From the NCBI GenBank assembly GCA_003344405.1, contig NOWV01000044.1, positions 310,001 through 374,000 of the forward strand: a stretch of DNA of 64,000 nt. Reading direction: 5' to 3'. Position 1 is the first letter of the stretch. Each line of letters begins with the position of its first letter. Source of the stretch: Trichoplax sp. H2. Its lineage: Eukaryota > Placozoa > Uniplacotomia > Trichoplacea. This document shows positions 46,701 to 59,673 of this stretch, piece after piece. The translations under genes and the position numbers were made by a program. The notes under the pieces are model-generated. The model saw only the letters and a list, made by a program, of their open reading frames with translations. It was not told the origin of the DNA and did no database searches.

Positions 46701-47094
46701 TTTGTCGTTATCTTGAACTCTTTCTGATTACACATACTTAATCGTTGATATCGAAAATGTTGACTCGCTATTATTCTAAATTTATAGAACGTTAGTTACC
46801 CAGGAAGCAAGAATTGTAGTGTATGGTATTTCTGGTTTATTTGAAAATTTAGTCGCGGGAACATTTCCGGATAATGTAGCAAAGGTAAATTAACTCATAT
46901 TAATATTAAGAATTTCTACATTGACAGTACATATGCAAGTATACATTATTAAATTATGCACCTGTAACCGATACGCGTACTCCTTCATTTAGTAATAATA
47001 TGGATTGTTCTTTATCCTGGTTTAGGGCCGACAAGCTATGGAACATGTTGTTGCTTCAATCGCGTCTACTACAGCTGACGCTGAACTTTCATAG
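43797..47094 (+). CDS. PRELID3: PRELI-domain lipid-transfer protein (slowmo/PRELID3 type)
   Basis: PRELI/Ups proteins shuttle phosphatidic acid or phosphatidylserine between mitochondrial membranes in complex with TRIAP1/Mdm35. Six exons join in phase: 43797-43828, 44828-44996, 45163-45249, 46072-46142, 46788-46884 and 47026-47094. They give 174 residues, nearly all one PRELI/MSF1 domain. Visible hallmarks are MKLFTSEHTYKHPWEKIT at the N-terminus, KYPNP, DGKLISHRVLSTEW, YVTEHTEIDP, the VTYNSLCQVEE block, VTQEARIVV and a C-terminal helix GRQAMEHVVASI. SHRxLSTEW and the HPWE opening fit the PRELID3/slowmo branch better than PRELID1. The protein ends soon after the helix, slightly shorter than human PRELID3B (194). 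A 1-kb first intron follows a 32-base coding exon. It is divergent from HPGD. Confidence 0.88.
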
Positions 47095-48454
47095 TTATGC
47101 ATTACTTATCAATTGTTAGTAATTTAATGAAAGAAATAGTTAATGTAAATGGTTTGTAAAGAAAGAGACGTATTTGATAGAAAGATCAATCCAAATTTGC
47201 AACTTTAACTTAAACCTATAAAATTATATCTTCGAATATTGTCTATCGTCTGCTTTGGCGTTCAAAATATGCGGTTATACTGCACCTTAATGATCATGTT
47301 AATTAATTATAAATATATATATATGACAATATACATACATATATATATATATATATATTTATATGTATTCAATACTGATATATACATTTTTTGAAATTGA
47401 TCTTTCAACTATTAATTGAGTAATCTAATATAATTCGTGTTGTTAAATTTTCTATCCATTACAATTTATTTTATTCTATTGTTTTTGAGATAAAGTAATA
47501 TGCTATATGGTATCGTTTTAGTATCAATTTATGTCTGTGTCGCAGTGCATTTATTTTGTGTTGGTATAGTATTTACTATACTCATGATTTACATGTCATC
47601 AATGAAAATTTAAAAGTAACGCTACAGATAACCTTTTAGCTGCATATTTTGTCTGTTCTCAGAATTTTATATTATATTAATTTGTAACAATCAATTCAAA
47701 TAAAATTTTGCTCGCATAAATGTACCTGTCAATGTATCATGCTTACTAGGATAGAATATGAAGTGATAATATTGCATGGCTTAAATATGTGCAAATTGAT
47801 TATGACGATGCATATTTATAATTATATGTTATTTATCATACAAGTAATTCAAGAAATGCCTACCATAACAAGACTAGGAGCAAGAAGTGCTAAATATTTG
47901 TAAATTTGAAAATATTCTTGAATATTTTGAACACCAGCGATGCAACAATTCATGCTTGCACGTTAGATGCATAGCTCGATCACAACCAGTGGCTATCATT
48001 TTAACATACCATTTCTACGCGAATAATTGACCAAAGACCGTGTAATATATATATATTTATTACGTGAGTAAAATAAGTTATACCACAAGTTTCTATAAAT
48101 TGAGCTTTCATGATCAGTGATGATATGGTGGGCGCCGTCTAGCCGTCATATCATACACAATTATGCATGAATATAACGAAACAGCTATATGGACATAAAA
48201 AAGTTATGTAAGCAGAAATTTAAGGAAGCCGAATAGGCAAATATTTATTATAATTATACAGTATTTCTTCGGTATATGCAACAACATCTTTAAAGCCTGT
48301 ACAGTGAAGAAGCAACTAATTATATTTTAATGACACGTTAATTATTGTTAATGTAATTGTAAGAAATAATAAAGCAAGCACGAAAATCATTGAGCTACAA
48401 TTATCAGTACAATTTACTTTATGGCGATAATAATTAGAATCGTTACAACGCTAT
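47095..48454. other. Convergent intergenic spacer PRELI/TPX2
   Basis: AT-rich sequence between two 3' ends. It contains an (AT)n microsatellite at about 47339-47358 within a wider AT tract, and AATAAAATT near 47699 as a possible poly(A) signal. No coding exon recognised. Confidence 0.6.
47310..47366. repeat. (AT)n microsatellite tract
   Basis: Interrupted AT dinucleotide run with an uninterrupted core at about 47339-47358, flanked by ATACATACAT. Confidence 0.85.
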
Positions 48455-51400
48455 TCATGTACGCAGCGAGCGTCTTTTAGCGAAATTAGGTGAATACGGT
48501 ACTGTCAAAGGCTTATCACTTCCTTGGAGGTGAACGCTTTTATAATGATGAACAGGATTAGCTTTATGCGTCATTTGCTTTCTTAATGCCATTACTTCTT
48601 TCCTTTCACGCTCTTCCAATTCTATCTTTTTCTGTTCTTCAATCATTTGCTTAAATTCTTCCTTTGATTTTAATTCTTCTTTAAACTTTTGTCGCTCTTC
48701 TACTCTCTCTTCAGTATTCAATTTGAATCCAGTTACATCTGTTAGCGGTTTGGATGATCTTCTAGGTTCAAATGGTTTATTAAAGGTTACTACATTCGGA
48801 CGAGCTTTAAAATTTTGAGATTCCTTTTCAATTTTTTGTTCTTCCTCCAGCTATTTCAAGTGAGACAATAATTATACTTAAGAAAAATAGTAGTCGATGA
48901 TTGCAAGACAGTTTAAAGTAACCGATGTAATCGTTCTATTAAAGAATACACGTCTAAGGGAAGAGTTTTACTGTAGAATCGGTAGCTATCTTAATGTTTT
49001 GGTTTTTATCTCAATAAACATATATCAATCCTATAACAATACATGCTTGAAAACTGAATTCATTTATGTTATACTTTTAACTAAATAATATCGTAAAATT
49101 GCTATCAGTCAAACTTTGAAAGTTTACTTTTCAGCGCTGATCTCTTCTCGAGTGAAGAAAATTTACTACAGACTTCAAATTTATGAACGTAATAGCGCAA
49201 TATTTCCGTATTGTGTTTCTTAAAGTTTATCTATACCTATTTGACAATGTTTCATTCATTTACATAGGTGATAAAAAAAAATATCTAGAATCATTCAAAA
49301 TGATATTTTTATAATACCACTTAGAACTATCGGTTGCTATTATACCTTCTCTTGTTGCTTTTGAAGTTTTTCTTCTCGAACTTTGAGACCAGGCATAGCA
49401 AATGGTTCCGGTTTTGTTGGTGAGATGGGCTTCTTTTCTGGTAATTCAATGTTATCCGCCGGAATTGGTCGAGCTTTAAAGATATATGGCTGCAAAGAAT
49501 TTACAAAATGACAAGTTAATACCACCGCAATACTCATCCGTGGTTGCTGTCAGATACGTTATAAACAGTTTAGCAGTGCATATAATCATCAACTAATTCT
49601 ACTAAGCAACATATTAGGCTGATAAAATTGTACCTCTTCGGATGGCATTTCAAGCAACTTTTGTTGATAAATTGCATGGCGCTGTTTACCCATTAATGCT
49701 GGTGACTGTGGAATGGTCAAAGGCACTTGTTCTATTCTCTTCACTCCCTAGGAAATTATAACATAATCATTAATTAAAGTGTAGTTTGTGGAATAGATTA
49801 CTTAGCAATGCCATTACTTTCCATTAATAAATATGAACGAAAACTGCTATCATTCTCACCGTTACTCCATCTAAAATTTTAGCAGGTATGGGCTGAGCTT
49901 TAAAGCGTTTACATTCAGCTTCTTTTTCATCGTTTTCTTTAGACTTTTCACTATTGGATGATCGTCTTTTATCGGAGTGAAATTTAAATCCAATCGGTTT
50001 AGTAGTGCAGGCAGTAGCTTTATTTTTAATCCCACTAGTACTACTGTTTTCAAACATTTTTGGATCGAATGGTCTTGCTTTAAATTTGTGTCTATAAAAA
50101 TAAAGCATAATATCTAATCACATAAGCGTACCACTGATAGTTATATAACGTAAATTTTCCAATAAATCGCAGCGTAGTAAAGTTTAATTACTAAATTTGC
50201 TCATATTCGATGTTTAATTGTGCGCATAATAGCCTCATCTTGAAGTAGATATTTGATAAACAATGCACGTCTACTTATCTCAAAAGAATAAATCAACTAG
50301 CAATTTACGGTCTAAAATTAGACTTTGAATTAATAACATACTTCTTTATTTCCTCAGCTTCTTTCTCTTCCATTTCTTTATAGCTTAAAACTTTTTCCCG
50401 ACTGCTACGCGAGCGTTGACTGGTCTTTAGCATTGGTGACTTTGGACAGGTCGCTCGAGCACGTTGATTTTCATGATGTTCTGATTGTCCAGAATTTTGC
50501 TTAGGAGTGGATTGACCACGGAAACGTTTTGGTGTACCATTTTGATAATGGTTGACTAATTCGGCCATTGGGATGTAGGGCGCTTGAGCTTGGTTGTCAG
50601 CATCTTCTTCAGCTTTTCTTTTCCTCGATGCAGTTGCAAAAGTGAACGGTTGTACGCCTTTAGGTCCAGTAACTGATGGAGCATTTTTCTGTTGTATATA
50701 AAAATTTTAACAGTAGGTGATGATAGAACATCGAAGAAATAAAAAATATACAATACAACTACCATTAATAAACGTCCATCTTTTGCTAACAAAGCATTAT
50801 CATAATAATAACCATGCTCAGATGCTTACACTTGCAACAGTATTTTTCCGCAATTGCCGCGCAAAATCGAAGGCAGCAAGTTCACCAACATCATTGCCAT
50901 CGCTACGCAAAGTCATTGAATGTTCTTTCTTGCGCTTGGATAAAACTTGATCCGTATGAAATCGCAATTGTACAGGTTGTGTTAATTCCTTACTGGATCT
51001 CAGCGGCATATATGGTGAGGCTTGCAATGCTTTCGTTTTGAATGTTTCATTTTTTTTGCTTAATTCATGAATTCGCTTGCGTTCATTTGCAATCCTTTCC
51101 AGTTGCATTTCTTCAGTTGATTTTTTAGATTCACTTAAGGGACGCTTAACTTGGGAACGTCTAGTTACAATATTGATGAATAATTTAGATAATTAGCGAT
51201 ACCAATCAATTTTGCTATTAGTTAAATTGAATTCTTTCCTATTGGTCTATTTTGCAGTATGTTTATAAATTGTAAATCCGTGCGTGTATATCGGCATGTA
51301 TTGACTTTATAAAATGACTGTATGAATTTAAATCTGTTATTAAATTTATTCAGTGCACTACTGGAATGTTTGTATCTAATGCAACAGTGCACTAAGATCG

Positions 51401-53248
51401 GCTGTAACCACGAAGATACTTTTTAATTGAATGTCTAAATGGCTATAGCAGTAATATTACACCTTGATATGTATTTCATTTATGCCGCCATTGTTTTTAT
51501 TCGATAACGTCATAGATGCTATACTATGCAATAGCATTAAACTAATTTAATGTGTGCAATCACTGTCACATACAGGACGGAAATTATACCATCTACGTGT
51601 CATAATTCAACATAAACTTCTTCACCATACGCAAAATCTAATATGACTTAACTTAAAATCGAATAGCATAGTGCCTACTAATAACTAAGGTAATCTAATT
51701 TGTATCTAGTGGTGAATCAACCGCAATACCGAGATCAAGTAGGATTGCTATTTATTCCCTAATATTTTACAATTTAGAAATTCGATACCCAAGTTTATTC
51801 ATCCTACAGCGCTTACACTACTAAGCTAAGATAATTCACTGCATTTTGATACGATATTAGATAGTAATAGTGTTGGGATGATATAGTGTCGTCGTTTACT
51901 AACAGTAATCGATCTACAAAGTTTAAAAATTAGAACAAATGAACCATGCAAATCTCTCCTGTACAAGTAGTTTGATTGATCATGATAAGGGTTAATTTTA
52001 TTTGTCTCCATTTACACTGACTGAATTTTCTATAAATTAGATTTGCTATAGGCTGAAACTTGCGTTCAAAGTTGCAATTTTTTCAAGGATAAACTTACCT
52101 AACAAAGGAAGGAGTATTGGGTACAGTTAACTGCGTTGATTTCTTCTTAGCCGAAGTAGGTTTTCTCGAAGGACCATCCGATCTTCTTGAATTAGCTTTA
52201 GGCGTTACATTGCGTGAAGCACCAGTACCAACCCGATTAGGAACGCTTCGTCTAACCGGCTTGACTATTTTCCTGCACAGTCAAAATAGGAAAGCATGTT
52301 TAATTGTTATACCATCCTGTACTGAGAGAAATGCAGAAATAGAAAATAATATCTAGACCAATGTTGAAACAACATGATAACCTCTTCAGGTCTTTCTTAA
52401 CAGCAGGTGAAGGTTTCTTGTCAGATTGATCAGTTTGTTGACTGCCTATATTCCATGATGTACGTAGATTACTTGGCACTTCTTGTTGGTCGTTGACAAC
52501 ACAACCCCATAAACTTTTAAAATTAGTCGATTCCTGGTTTTGAGTTGTTTTAGCATGATCCTCCTCGGCGGGGGTAGCTTCAACGGCTTCTTCTTTTTCT
52601 TGTATAAACTGGGCGGTAGATTCTTTCTTGTCTTGTTCTTGCGCTTGTGTGAGTGGTTGTTCTGCATTATCATTCGCTATCTCGGCTACATTGGAGACAT
52701 TTTCTTTATTGCTACTATCTTCATCCTCTAAGAATCCGCTATTGAATGGTTTGTGATCATCGTCTTCAATATGATTGTCTAAAAATAATATCAACAGGTA
52801 TAGTTTAAAGCAATGAACTGATATCGATAGCATATATAGCTCCAATGTGTCGAGGTTGGACACATCTCATGCGATGATTTGCTCATCCTGATTGGATTTG
52901 TAATTAATTCATGATTTAATAGTAAGAACTGATACTTAATTAGTTTGATGTGATGGAGCGTTACTTTGCACTATGGACAAATCTACTTTACTTCTCGACT
53001 CTCTTAGTCACTGTTATTTGCCACTACTTTTAATCGCAAGTATCACTAGTGGACTACAGCATATTACAGTCGATGATGGCATGGAATTTATCCACGCCAG
53101 CGATATGAATCAATATCCATTTATAGTACAACTTACCAAACCAAAGATCGGCGCTTTCTTCGTCATGTGAAGGTTGAGTAAAATCAATAAATTTAGGAGC
53201 ATTATACTCATAGCTTGGATCGATATCGCAATCGGCCATTCTTTCCAT
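48455..53248 (-). CDS. TPX2: TPX2 spindle assembly factor
   Basis: TPX2 nucleates spindle microtubules downstream of Ran and activates Aurora A. The N-terminus (53248 downward) has SYEYNAPKFIDF followed by an acidic DLWF. This matches the human Aurora-A-binding segment (SYSYDAP..FINF...SWF). A KEN box (codons 52699-52707) lies in SSNKENVSN, as expected for a protein degraded by APC/C. Basic P/S/T-rich exons follow, with PVQLRFHTD (50818-51120) and PYIPMAELVNHYQNGTPKRF (50305-50630). Then comes a series of FKARP-type repeats typical of TPX2: FKARPFDPKMF, FKAQPIPAKILDGV, FKARPIPADNIELPEKK and FKARPNVV. The C-terminal TPX2 helix (EERERKEVMALRKQMTHKA) and SDKPLTVPYSPNFAKR end the protein at 48455. 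About ten exons. The start could be ATG 53248 or 53239 (MADCDI). It lies head-to-head with the FG-GAP gene. Confidence 0.93.
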
Positions 53249-55212
53249 TTTGCTTCTAACTCTCGCTACGTTGCAAGATCAGATTACTTCAAGACAAGAA
53301 TACGACGCAGAAATTCAAAAATAAAACCAAGAAAAGAAGAATGTTAACGATGTCTAGTTAGTCGGCAAGTTATGCCGTTTTAATTTGCTCTAGTCTGCTT
53401 TAGATTGCAGAGATTGGAATCGATTTTGAAATATATCCACCTGAGGTAAATCTTAATCGGTTTTGTAAACACTGTGCAAATGGGTGTTCCAACTAAGGGG
53501 ACTGATCGTATAGTAAACGCTATCGCATGCAGTCTTGTATAAGTAAGCCAGTACAAGAATGACTAGGAATGGAGTGATCGGATGGAGCTCCTCTCCTTTA
53601 GTTTAAATTTTAAATCTACGGTCACATGACGTCGATAGACCAATAGATTGAAGACGAGCTAACCGTCATTCCTGACTACAGTGCCCTATGGCAGTACAGT
53701 ACCTGCTACTGTACACTCTACAGTACTGTCATGATACTCTAGACAGCATTGCATTGTGGGACATATTCTGCTTCTCAACTTTTTAGCAGAGGCTCTGCCA
53801 AAAATCGACAGTCTAATTATTTTACTAGTCATTTCAACTGTATTGCACATCTACAACGGTACACTATACTGTCCGCGATCAACCAGCAAATGAGCTGCAG
53901 AGAGCCTTAACAAGTGGACAGTAGAGTCCTTAAATGGAGTAAAAACACAACCCCAACCCGATCAACCCCGATCAAACTGGTGATTTTCGAAGCCGAAATG
54001 AGTACCATTGCTATATAAACACTGTATTACCATAGAAATTCATTCTTAACCCGAATTCCCCCCTCGAGTCGGCTCGAGGAGGGTTTTGCGTTGACTTGAA
54101 CGACACTGGTGTACAGTGTACAGTATAGAACTACTGTACAAACATAGTACTTGGGGCCAGTGCGGGTCGTTAGCAAAAAGGATGTCACCGTATGGTAGTA
54201 GATGAAGTAATAAAAAAAACATGGCCATAGGTGACATTGTTTCTCGCACCCCCTATGCTCTATCCTCTATGCTAGGGTACCATCTATGGTACTCGTCAAA
54301 GCCTCAGCAAGTGGACAGCAGAGTCCTTAAATGGAGTAAAAACACAACCCCAACCCGATCAAACTGGTGATTTTCGAAGCCGAAATGAGTACCATTGCTA
54401 TATAAACACTGTATTACCATAGAAATTTATTCTTAACCCGAATTCCCCCCTCAAGTTGGCTTCGAGGAGGGTTTTGCGTTGACTTGAACGACACTGGTGT
54501 ACACTGTACAGTATAGAACTACTGTACAAACATAGTATTTGGGGCCAGTGCGGGTCGTTAGCAAAAAGGATGTCACCGTATCCTCGTAGATGAAGTAATA
54601 AAAAACCATGGCTATGGGTGACATTGTTTCTCGCACCCCCTGTGCTCTATCCTCTATGCTAGGGTACCAGCTATGGTACTCGTTAAATTAGTAAGGAAGT
54701 GTATAAGAGGAACGATGATGGTGTGGTTTCAGTATCACCGATTGCATTCCAGCTCGAGTCGGTGATCCACTAGGCTAAATTACGCAATGGATTACTATAG
54801 CCCATGGCTACAGCATGGTAGAGTAGACTGCATGGAGATGGGCTACTTTTGACAGAGCTACTTTACTATCCAAATTCCGCTACTCAATATGATGTCACCT
54901 CTAACCTATCCTTTCATAGTAATAATAAAGACATTATTTTTGCTCGTGGTGGGCTTGAAAGCCCCATTAGACTCGGCTGGATACGAGCTAGCAAATGCAA
55001 TCAAGATTGGATGGTTATAAAGACGAATCGCTAATTCTGTCCATGATTTTCCAATGATTGCTTCAAATTAGAGTAGTATAGCACGTCTTAATAGCTCATT
55101 ATAGAGATTGATAGTCATGAATGATGAGATTTATCATTGATGGTATCATACTGTTGCCATTAAACTGCAGTAATCGACTGTACAAGTGTATACTGCAATA
55201 ACCATCACTATC
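53249..55212. other. Divergent intergenic region TPX2/FG-GAP gene, with tandem duplication
   Basis: Holds both gene starts. A palindrome-rich stretch lies at about 53690-53735 (CAGTACAGTACC, CTGTACACTCTACAGTACTG), followed by a tandemly repeated roughly 390-base unit (53904-54685). The rest shows no gene; the open frame at 54849-55034 has no recognisable feature. Confidence 0.6.
53904..54685. repeat. Tandem duplication of a ~390-base unit with hairpin
   Basis: Copy 1 is 53904-54300 and copy 2 is 54301-54685, about 95% alike by eye. Copy 2 lacks one CAACCCCGATC step. Each starts GCCT(T/C)A(A/G)CAAGTGGACAG and ends near GGTACTCGT(C/T)AA. Copy 1 carries a perfect stem, CCTCGAG-TCGG-CTCGAGG (54062-54079). 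Copy 2 has CCTCAAGTTGGCTTCGAGG, a damaged version. TGTACAGTGTACAGTA words also occur inside. Confidence 0.88.
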
Positions 55213-58200
55213 ATGGCTAATATCATTCTCCACAAAAGTGATATCGGTGTTTTCATAGGTTGCTCATTGATTTTACTCTTAGTAACTGATTGGATTACTT
55301 ATGAATATACGCCTATTTGGAGGATTGAAAAAGATCAATTCAATGTGCAAGAAGGACTCCATCATCATCAACTGTAAGTAGAGTGAGAATAAGAGTGGAT
55401 GGCTGCATGTAGGGGAGGTGGTGTTTGTAAACATCAACACCACAACTTGACATTTTGAAGGGACTAATGTTGATTGAATATCATGATGATAGGCTTGATC
55501 CAATAATTACAGATTTGGATGGTGATGGAAATCGAGGTAATATACACTACATGTGGTATTTTGTACGCAAAAATAACAGGTCGATTATTAAAATGACTAA
55601 ATGCACGTACCAAGATTCGCTCACATCGATGCAGATTACCCAAATAATTTTCAACCATTCTCTGACAGATATCATCATCGCCACCAGTGATTGCAAAGTG
55701 CGTCGTAGCAACAGTAACAGCAACAAATTGTTGCATGCTACAGATTTAGAGCAGTTACCTATTCCTGAAATTCAGTTCGAGGTAATGGAATGGAATCCTG
55801 TCGTGACTTCAACTTGATGTTGCAATCGATAGTATATCGTATACCAGTCCAATTAATAATTAATGGGCAATGCCTTAATCTACATATTTGATTTGGACTT
55901 AGAATGAAATGGCACTATCGGATGATGTTACTTGTCATCCTATTGCACTCTCTGTGGGATATACCAATAATATGGTCCATGCAATGAAAAAGGTCTTGCT
56001 ATACCTAGATAGAGTTTATCAATAACTTGAGTAAAAATGGACTATTTAAAAATAGGACATAATCAGATCTTTGCATTATACGCGTATACTCAAGATCTCA
56101 GCTAGAAATTATTTTCAAGTGATCCTAACAATACCCTTAAATTGAATAGGTTATAGCTGTGGTTACCAACGATTGGAATGTGTATTTACTAGATCATCAA
56201 CTTAATCTTCTATGGAAATCATCAATTGACGAAAAATTAGAAGCAGCAAACGATTCAATCATTGCAACAGCGATGATTTCACCCCATCCCATAAAAAATC
56301 AAGATCATGGTGTAGTCATTATCGCTCGATTTCCATTAACGAACCAGTTCACTAACCAAGAACTATCGGTTAGGTAAGCTATATTGCTCGCTAAGGCATG
56401 GCAGAACTTTAATGTACTGTACTAAAGATTTAAAATAATTAGTGCGTTTCTTATCAACGATAACATCATTAAAACGGATATTTCTCGAGAAAGATCTTTT
56501 ATACGTATTACTCGCTATACATTACAAAATTCTTATTAGTCAAGAATGAAAATGATCATCATGTGAATTGTCAACCTAATCACAATAATACTTTTCCAGA
56601 AAATCTAAAATTTTTCAACCACACTTTCATAAATGTTTACCAACTACGTATATCGTCCAGATACCACTTAGATACTACAATATTTACGTTATTTATGCGT
56701 AAAATAATAATAATAAAATCGAAATACATATTAGGCACAGTTGTAGTAACCCTTTAATCTCATTAATATTAACTCAAGACATGATCATGGATGGACTATA
56801 GAGGACGTTATAGCTGAAAACGTATCGTCATATAGAGCTGGAGTAGACGTCGGCTCTACTCATCGAAAAGTAAGTTTCTACGCCAATCATTTAAGCCTTT
56901 AGTTTGCCCATGTAAGCTATTCTATGCTCATTTATTCATACCAGTATACATATGTAATCTTGATAACTTTCTAGGATACTCATGGTAAAAGCGTCCATTG
57001 TACAATCTACGCCTTAGACTTGACAACTGGAGAATTAAGATGGAAACATCAACCAGGGGATAATGTTGGCTTGGAAATGGACGATTTAGTAAGATTACAT
57101 TTACCTTACTAATTATTTATAATAAATATATCATATTTTATATTAAATCTCTCTTATCTAGAGTTTATTTTATGGGCACCATTATAAGTTGGGATTGAGA
57201 AAAGACACCTTGTGCCATAGGAGGAGCATTTGTGGCACCTATAAAATGGATATCATCAGAAACCTAGTAATACCTTCACTTCATAGGATACGATTGAATT
57301 GAACTGATATAGTATTATAAATTCCATTATTATATCTAGGCTATGTGATAGCACCTATTTTATTGAACGAACTACATTTTGACTTTATTTTTTAAGCCTC
57401 ATCGATGGTCTTCACGTCGTGATGCAAAGTTAATTGCTGATCTGCACTCAAAGAAGAAAAAGGGAAATAAACATCCAATCTTCATTGCTGGCTTTGGTAA
57501 GCTTGCTATTTTAGATGTGTTATCATCAACAACAATGATACTATCTATGTGGTTTATAGACTCAAGGCTTATTATAAATTTATTGTAGACGTATCATCCA
57601 CTCGTACAAATGATGATCTTGCCGAGTGGCTGCGGATTGTCAGAATCGCTAAAGCGGCTAATATACTCATCATTCATACGCATCAAGTAAGTAGCTATGA
57701 TTACAATTATTGGATAATGATTATACGTCAATTTTGATTGTTTGAAACTTCACTATTATTCCTAATTTAGTTATCTACAAATAAATATAATATTTTTCTG
57801 GATTTATGACTACAGAGTATAGAAATATACCATCTATCCAGTGGAAAGCTAGTATGTTGGTTACCACTTGAAAATCAGCAAAGTAGCACTCTCGAGGACA
57901 TTAATAATGATGGACTAATAGATAGCTTAAGTGGTATGTAGCACTTAAATCATTACGTCTACTTATGATATACACGGTTACAGACAAAATAATTGCTTCA
58001 TTATGTAATGTTATAATCGCTTCGGCATCATTAGTTATTTGTTCTCGACATGATAACTACTTTACTACGGAACTGGAATGCTATGGAGTAGTAAAGAGTG
58101 GATTTCCACCGATGATGAAAAAGGTCGTATTTTATAATCAACACATTTCGCTACTATCGTGACAGAATTGAAATAGTGTTTTTTGCTAACGTATGCCGGA

Positions 58201-59673
58201 ACAATAAAATTAAATATATACTTATTCAAAGATTTTAAAATTAATTTTTTTAGAAGTTATTTATAGAACCAATTACGCACAAGAAAGGAATTTTTTCATC
58301 CATTTTTCAGAATACAGGTATAGAAAGGATTAAATAATGCAGTAATTAGTAGAATTTTCGTGTGCTATAAAGTTCATATTCGACTGATAAAAAGTGATAT
58401 CTTTGTTACTATCTATTTTCAATTTCTGTCTCTATACTGTAGATACTTCTGAATTAGAAGATTTAGATAGAGTAGCCACCTCTGGTGATGATGATATGCT
58501 TCCACCTATCACATTTAAAAGGTAAAGTACTTGCAATAACGATAGGATATAATTTTGATTCAATTAAATTATCGCATCTAAGAATATATTATCTCTAAGA
58601 CAAAGTTGTCAAAACGCATAAATGCCCATCTTAACCTACTACTTATGACAACTGTCCCTTTAGTACTAGTCAAAATGCCCCATTGATCAACTGGCATGGA
58701 TTATTAGATTCTGAACAAGGTTTCAACACCTTATTTATGCTAGCTAATGGTCAAGCAGCTTGTTTTAATTCTCAAGGCTACTTGTTATGGCTGGTAGGTG
58801 TTAAGTTTGTTTAATGACTGACCATGTAATAATTGCGAGTATAGTACTTGCATGTTACTAAACCATTGTAATATGTTTTGTACCTTTAAAATTAGTGCAT
58901 TAATTATACAATACAATTTATGTAGGCTAAAACTAGTATTAAATGGAATGCAGCCGGTAAAAAAGTCAACAAAGCAAAGATGATATTATTATCCTCTACA
59001 AATAATGATGAGAGCACGGTACTGTAAGATAACATTACACAAAAATTATACTAACATGTCTATATCCCTAGTACTGTAAATAATATAATCTCTGTATTTC
59101 GGCCTCATTAACAGGAACTTGCTGCTGCTACCGGCAATAAGCAGTTGATATTACTTGATTTGCGTTCTGGCAAGGAGATTAGTAGTTTTCCCTTAACTTG
59201 CCTACCATCGTCCTTGTCAACTGTTAGCTCTTATGCAAAGGATGGTCGCATAGATATAATGGTGAACTGTGGAGAAAGGTAAGGCTAAGTACATATTAGA
59301 ATTTATTTCTTTAATAAATAAATAGCAATTACTAGCTAGCATTAATTCTATTGCAAGCAGTAAGTTCGTATCGGTAACTCGATTTCCCTTCGTAGTATTA
59401 AATTGACACTGAGCAGTTGTGTGTACGTAGTAGCTTTGTAGGAGACCCTTGATAGCAAATCGGTTAATGCGATCGCTAGCTTCTAGAAATACTAGATCGA
59501 GTTAAGTAATATCACTGTTGGTTTACATAATTATAATTTTATGAATTGTTTTTTTTAATAGATTCTTGACAGTTACTTTGCATAAGCAAGTTCTCATCTG
59601 GTACAATGTAGCCTTGGTAATTTTGACAATGGGAATAACAGCAGTTATTATTTTTTGTAGCAAGAATGTTTAA
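55213..59673 (+). CDS. Transmembrane protein with FG-GAP-like beta-propeller repeats
   Basis: I do not recognise a specific orthologue. The start ATG at 55213 (MANIILHKSD) precedes a hydrophobic segment IGVFIGCSLILLLVTDWI, probably a signal anchor. The second exon begins near 55490. Removing an intron at about 55535-55663 restores an FG-GAP calcium-loop motif, DLDGDGNRDIIIATSDCKVR. Later exons give VIAVVTNDWNVYLLDHQLN, IYALDLTTGELRWKHQPGDN, IEIYHLSSGKLVCWLP with DINNDGLIDSLS, ANGQAACFNSQGYLLWL, and LILLDLRSGKEISSF. These are repeated outward-facing blades of the VLDxxxGxxxW type seen in FG-GAP/PQQ-like propellers. The last exon (about 59562-59673) has a transmembrane helix (YNVALVILTMGITAVIIF) and the tail CSKNV. 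The protein is therefore probably anchored near both ends, with a luminal or extracellular propeller. The architecture is loosely like FAM234/ITFG-type proteins. The join near 58120-58440 is the least certain. Confidence 0.72.

Noticed and set aside
54046-54636. Two related minus-strand frames of about 61-67 codons
   Set aside because: They arise from the two copies of the tandem unit, disagree by frameshift, and show no conserved protein.
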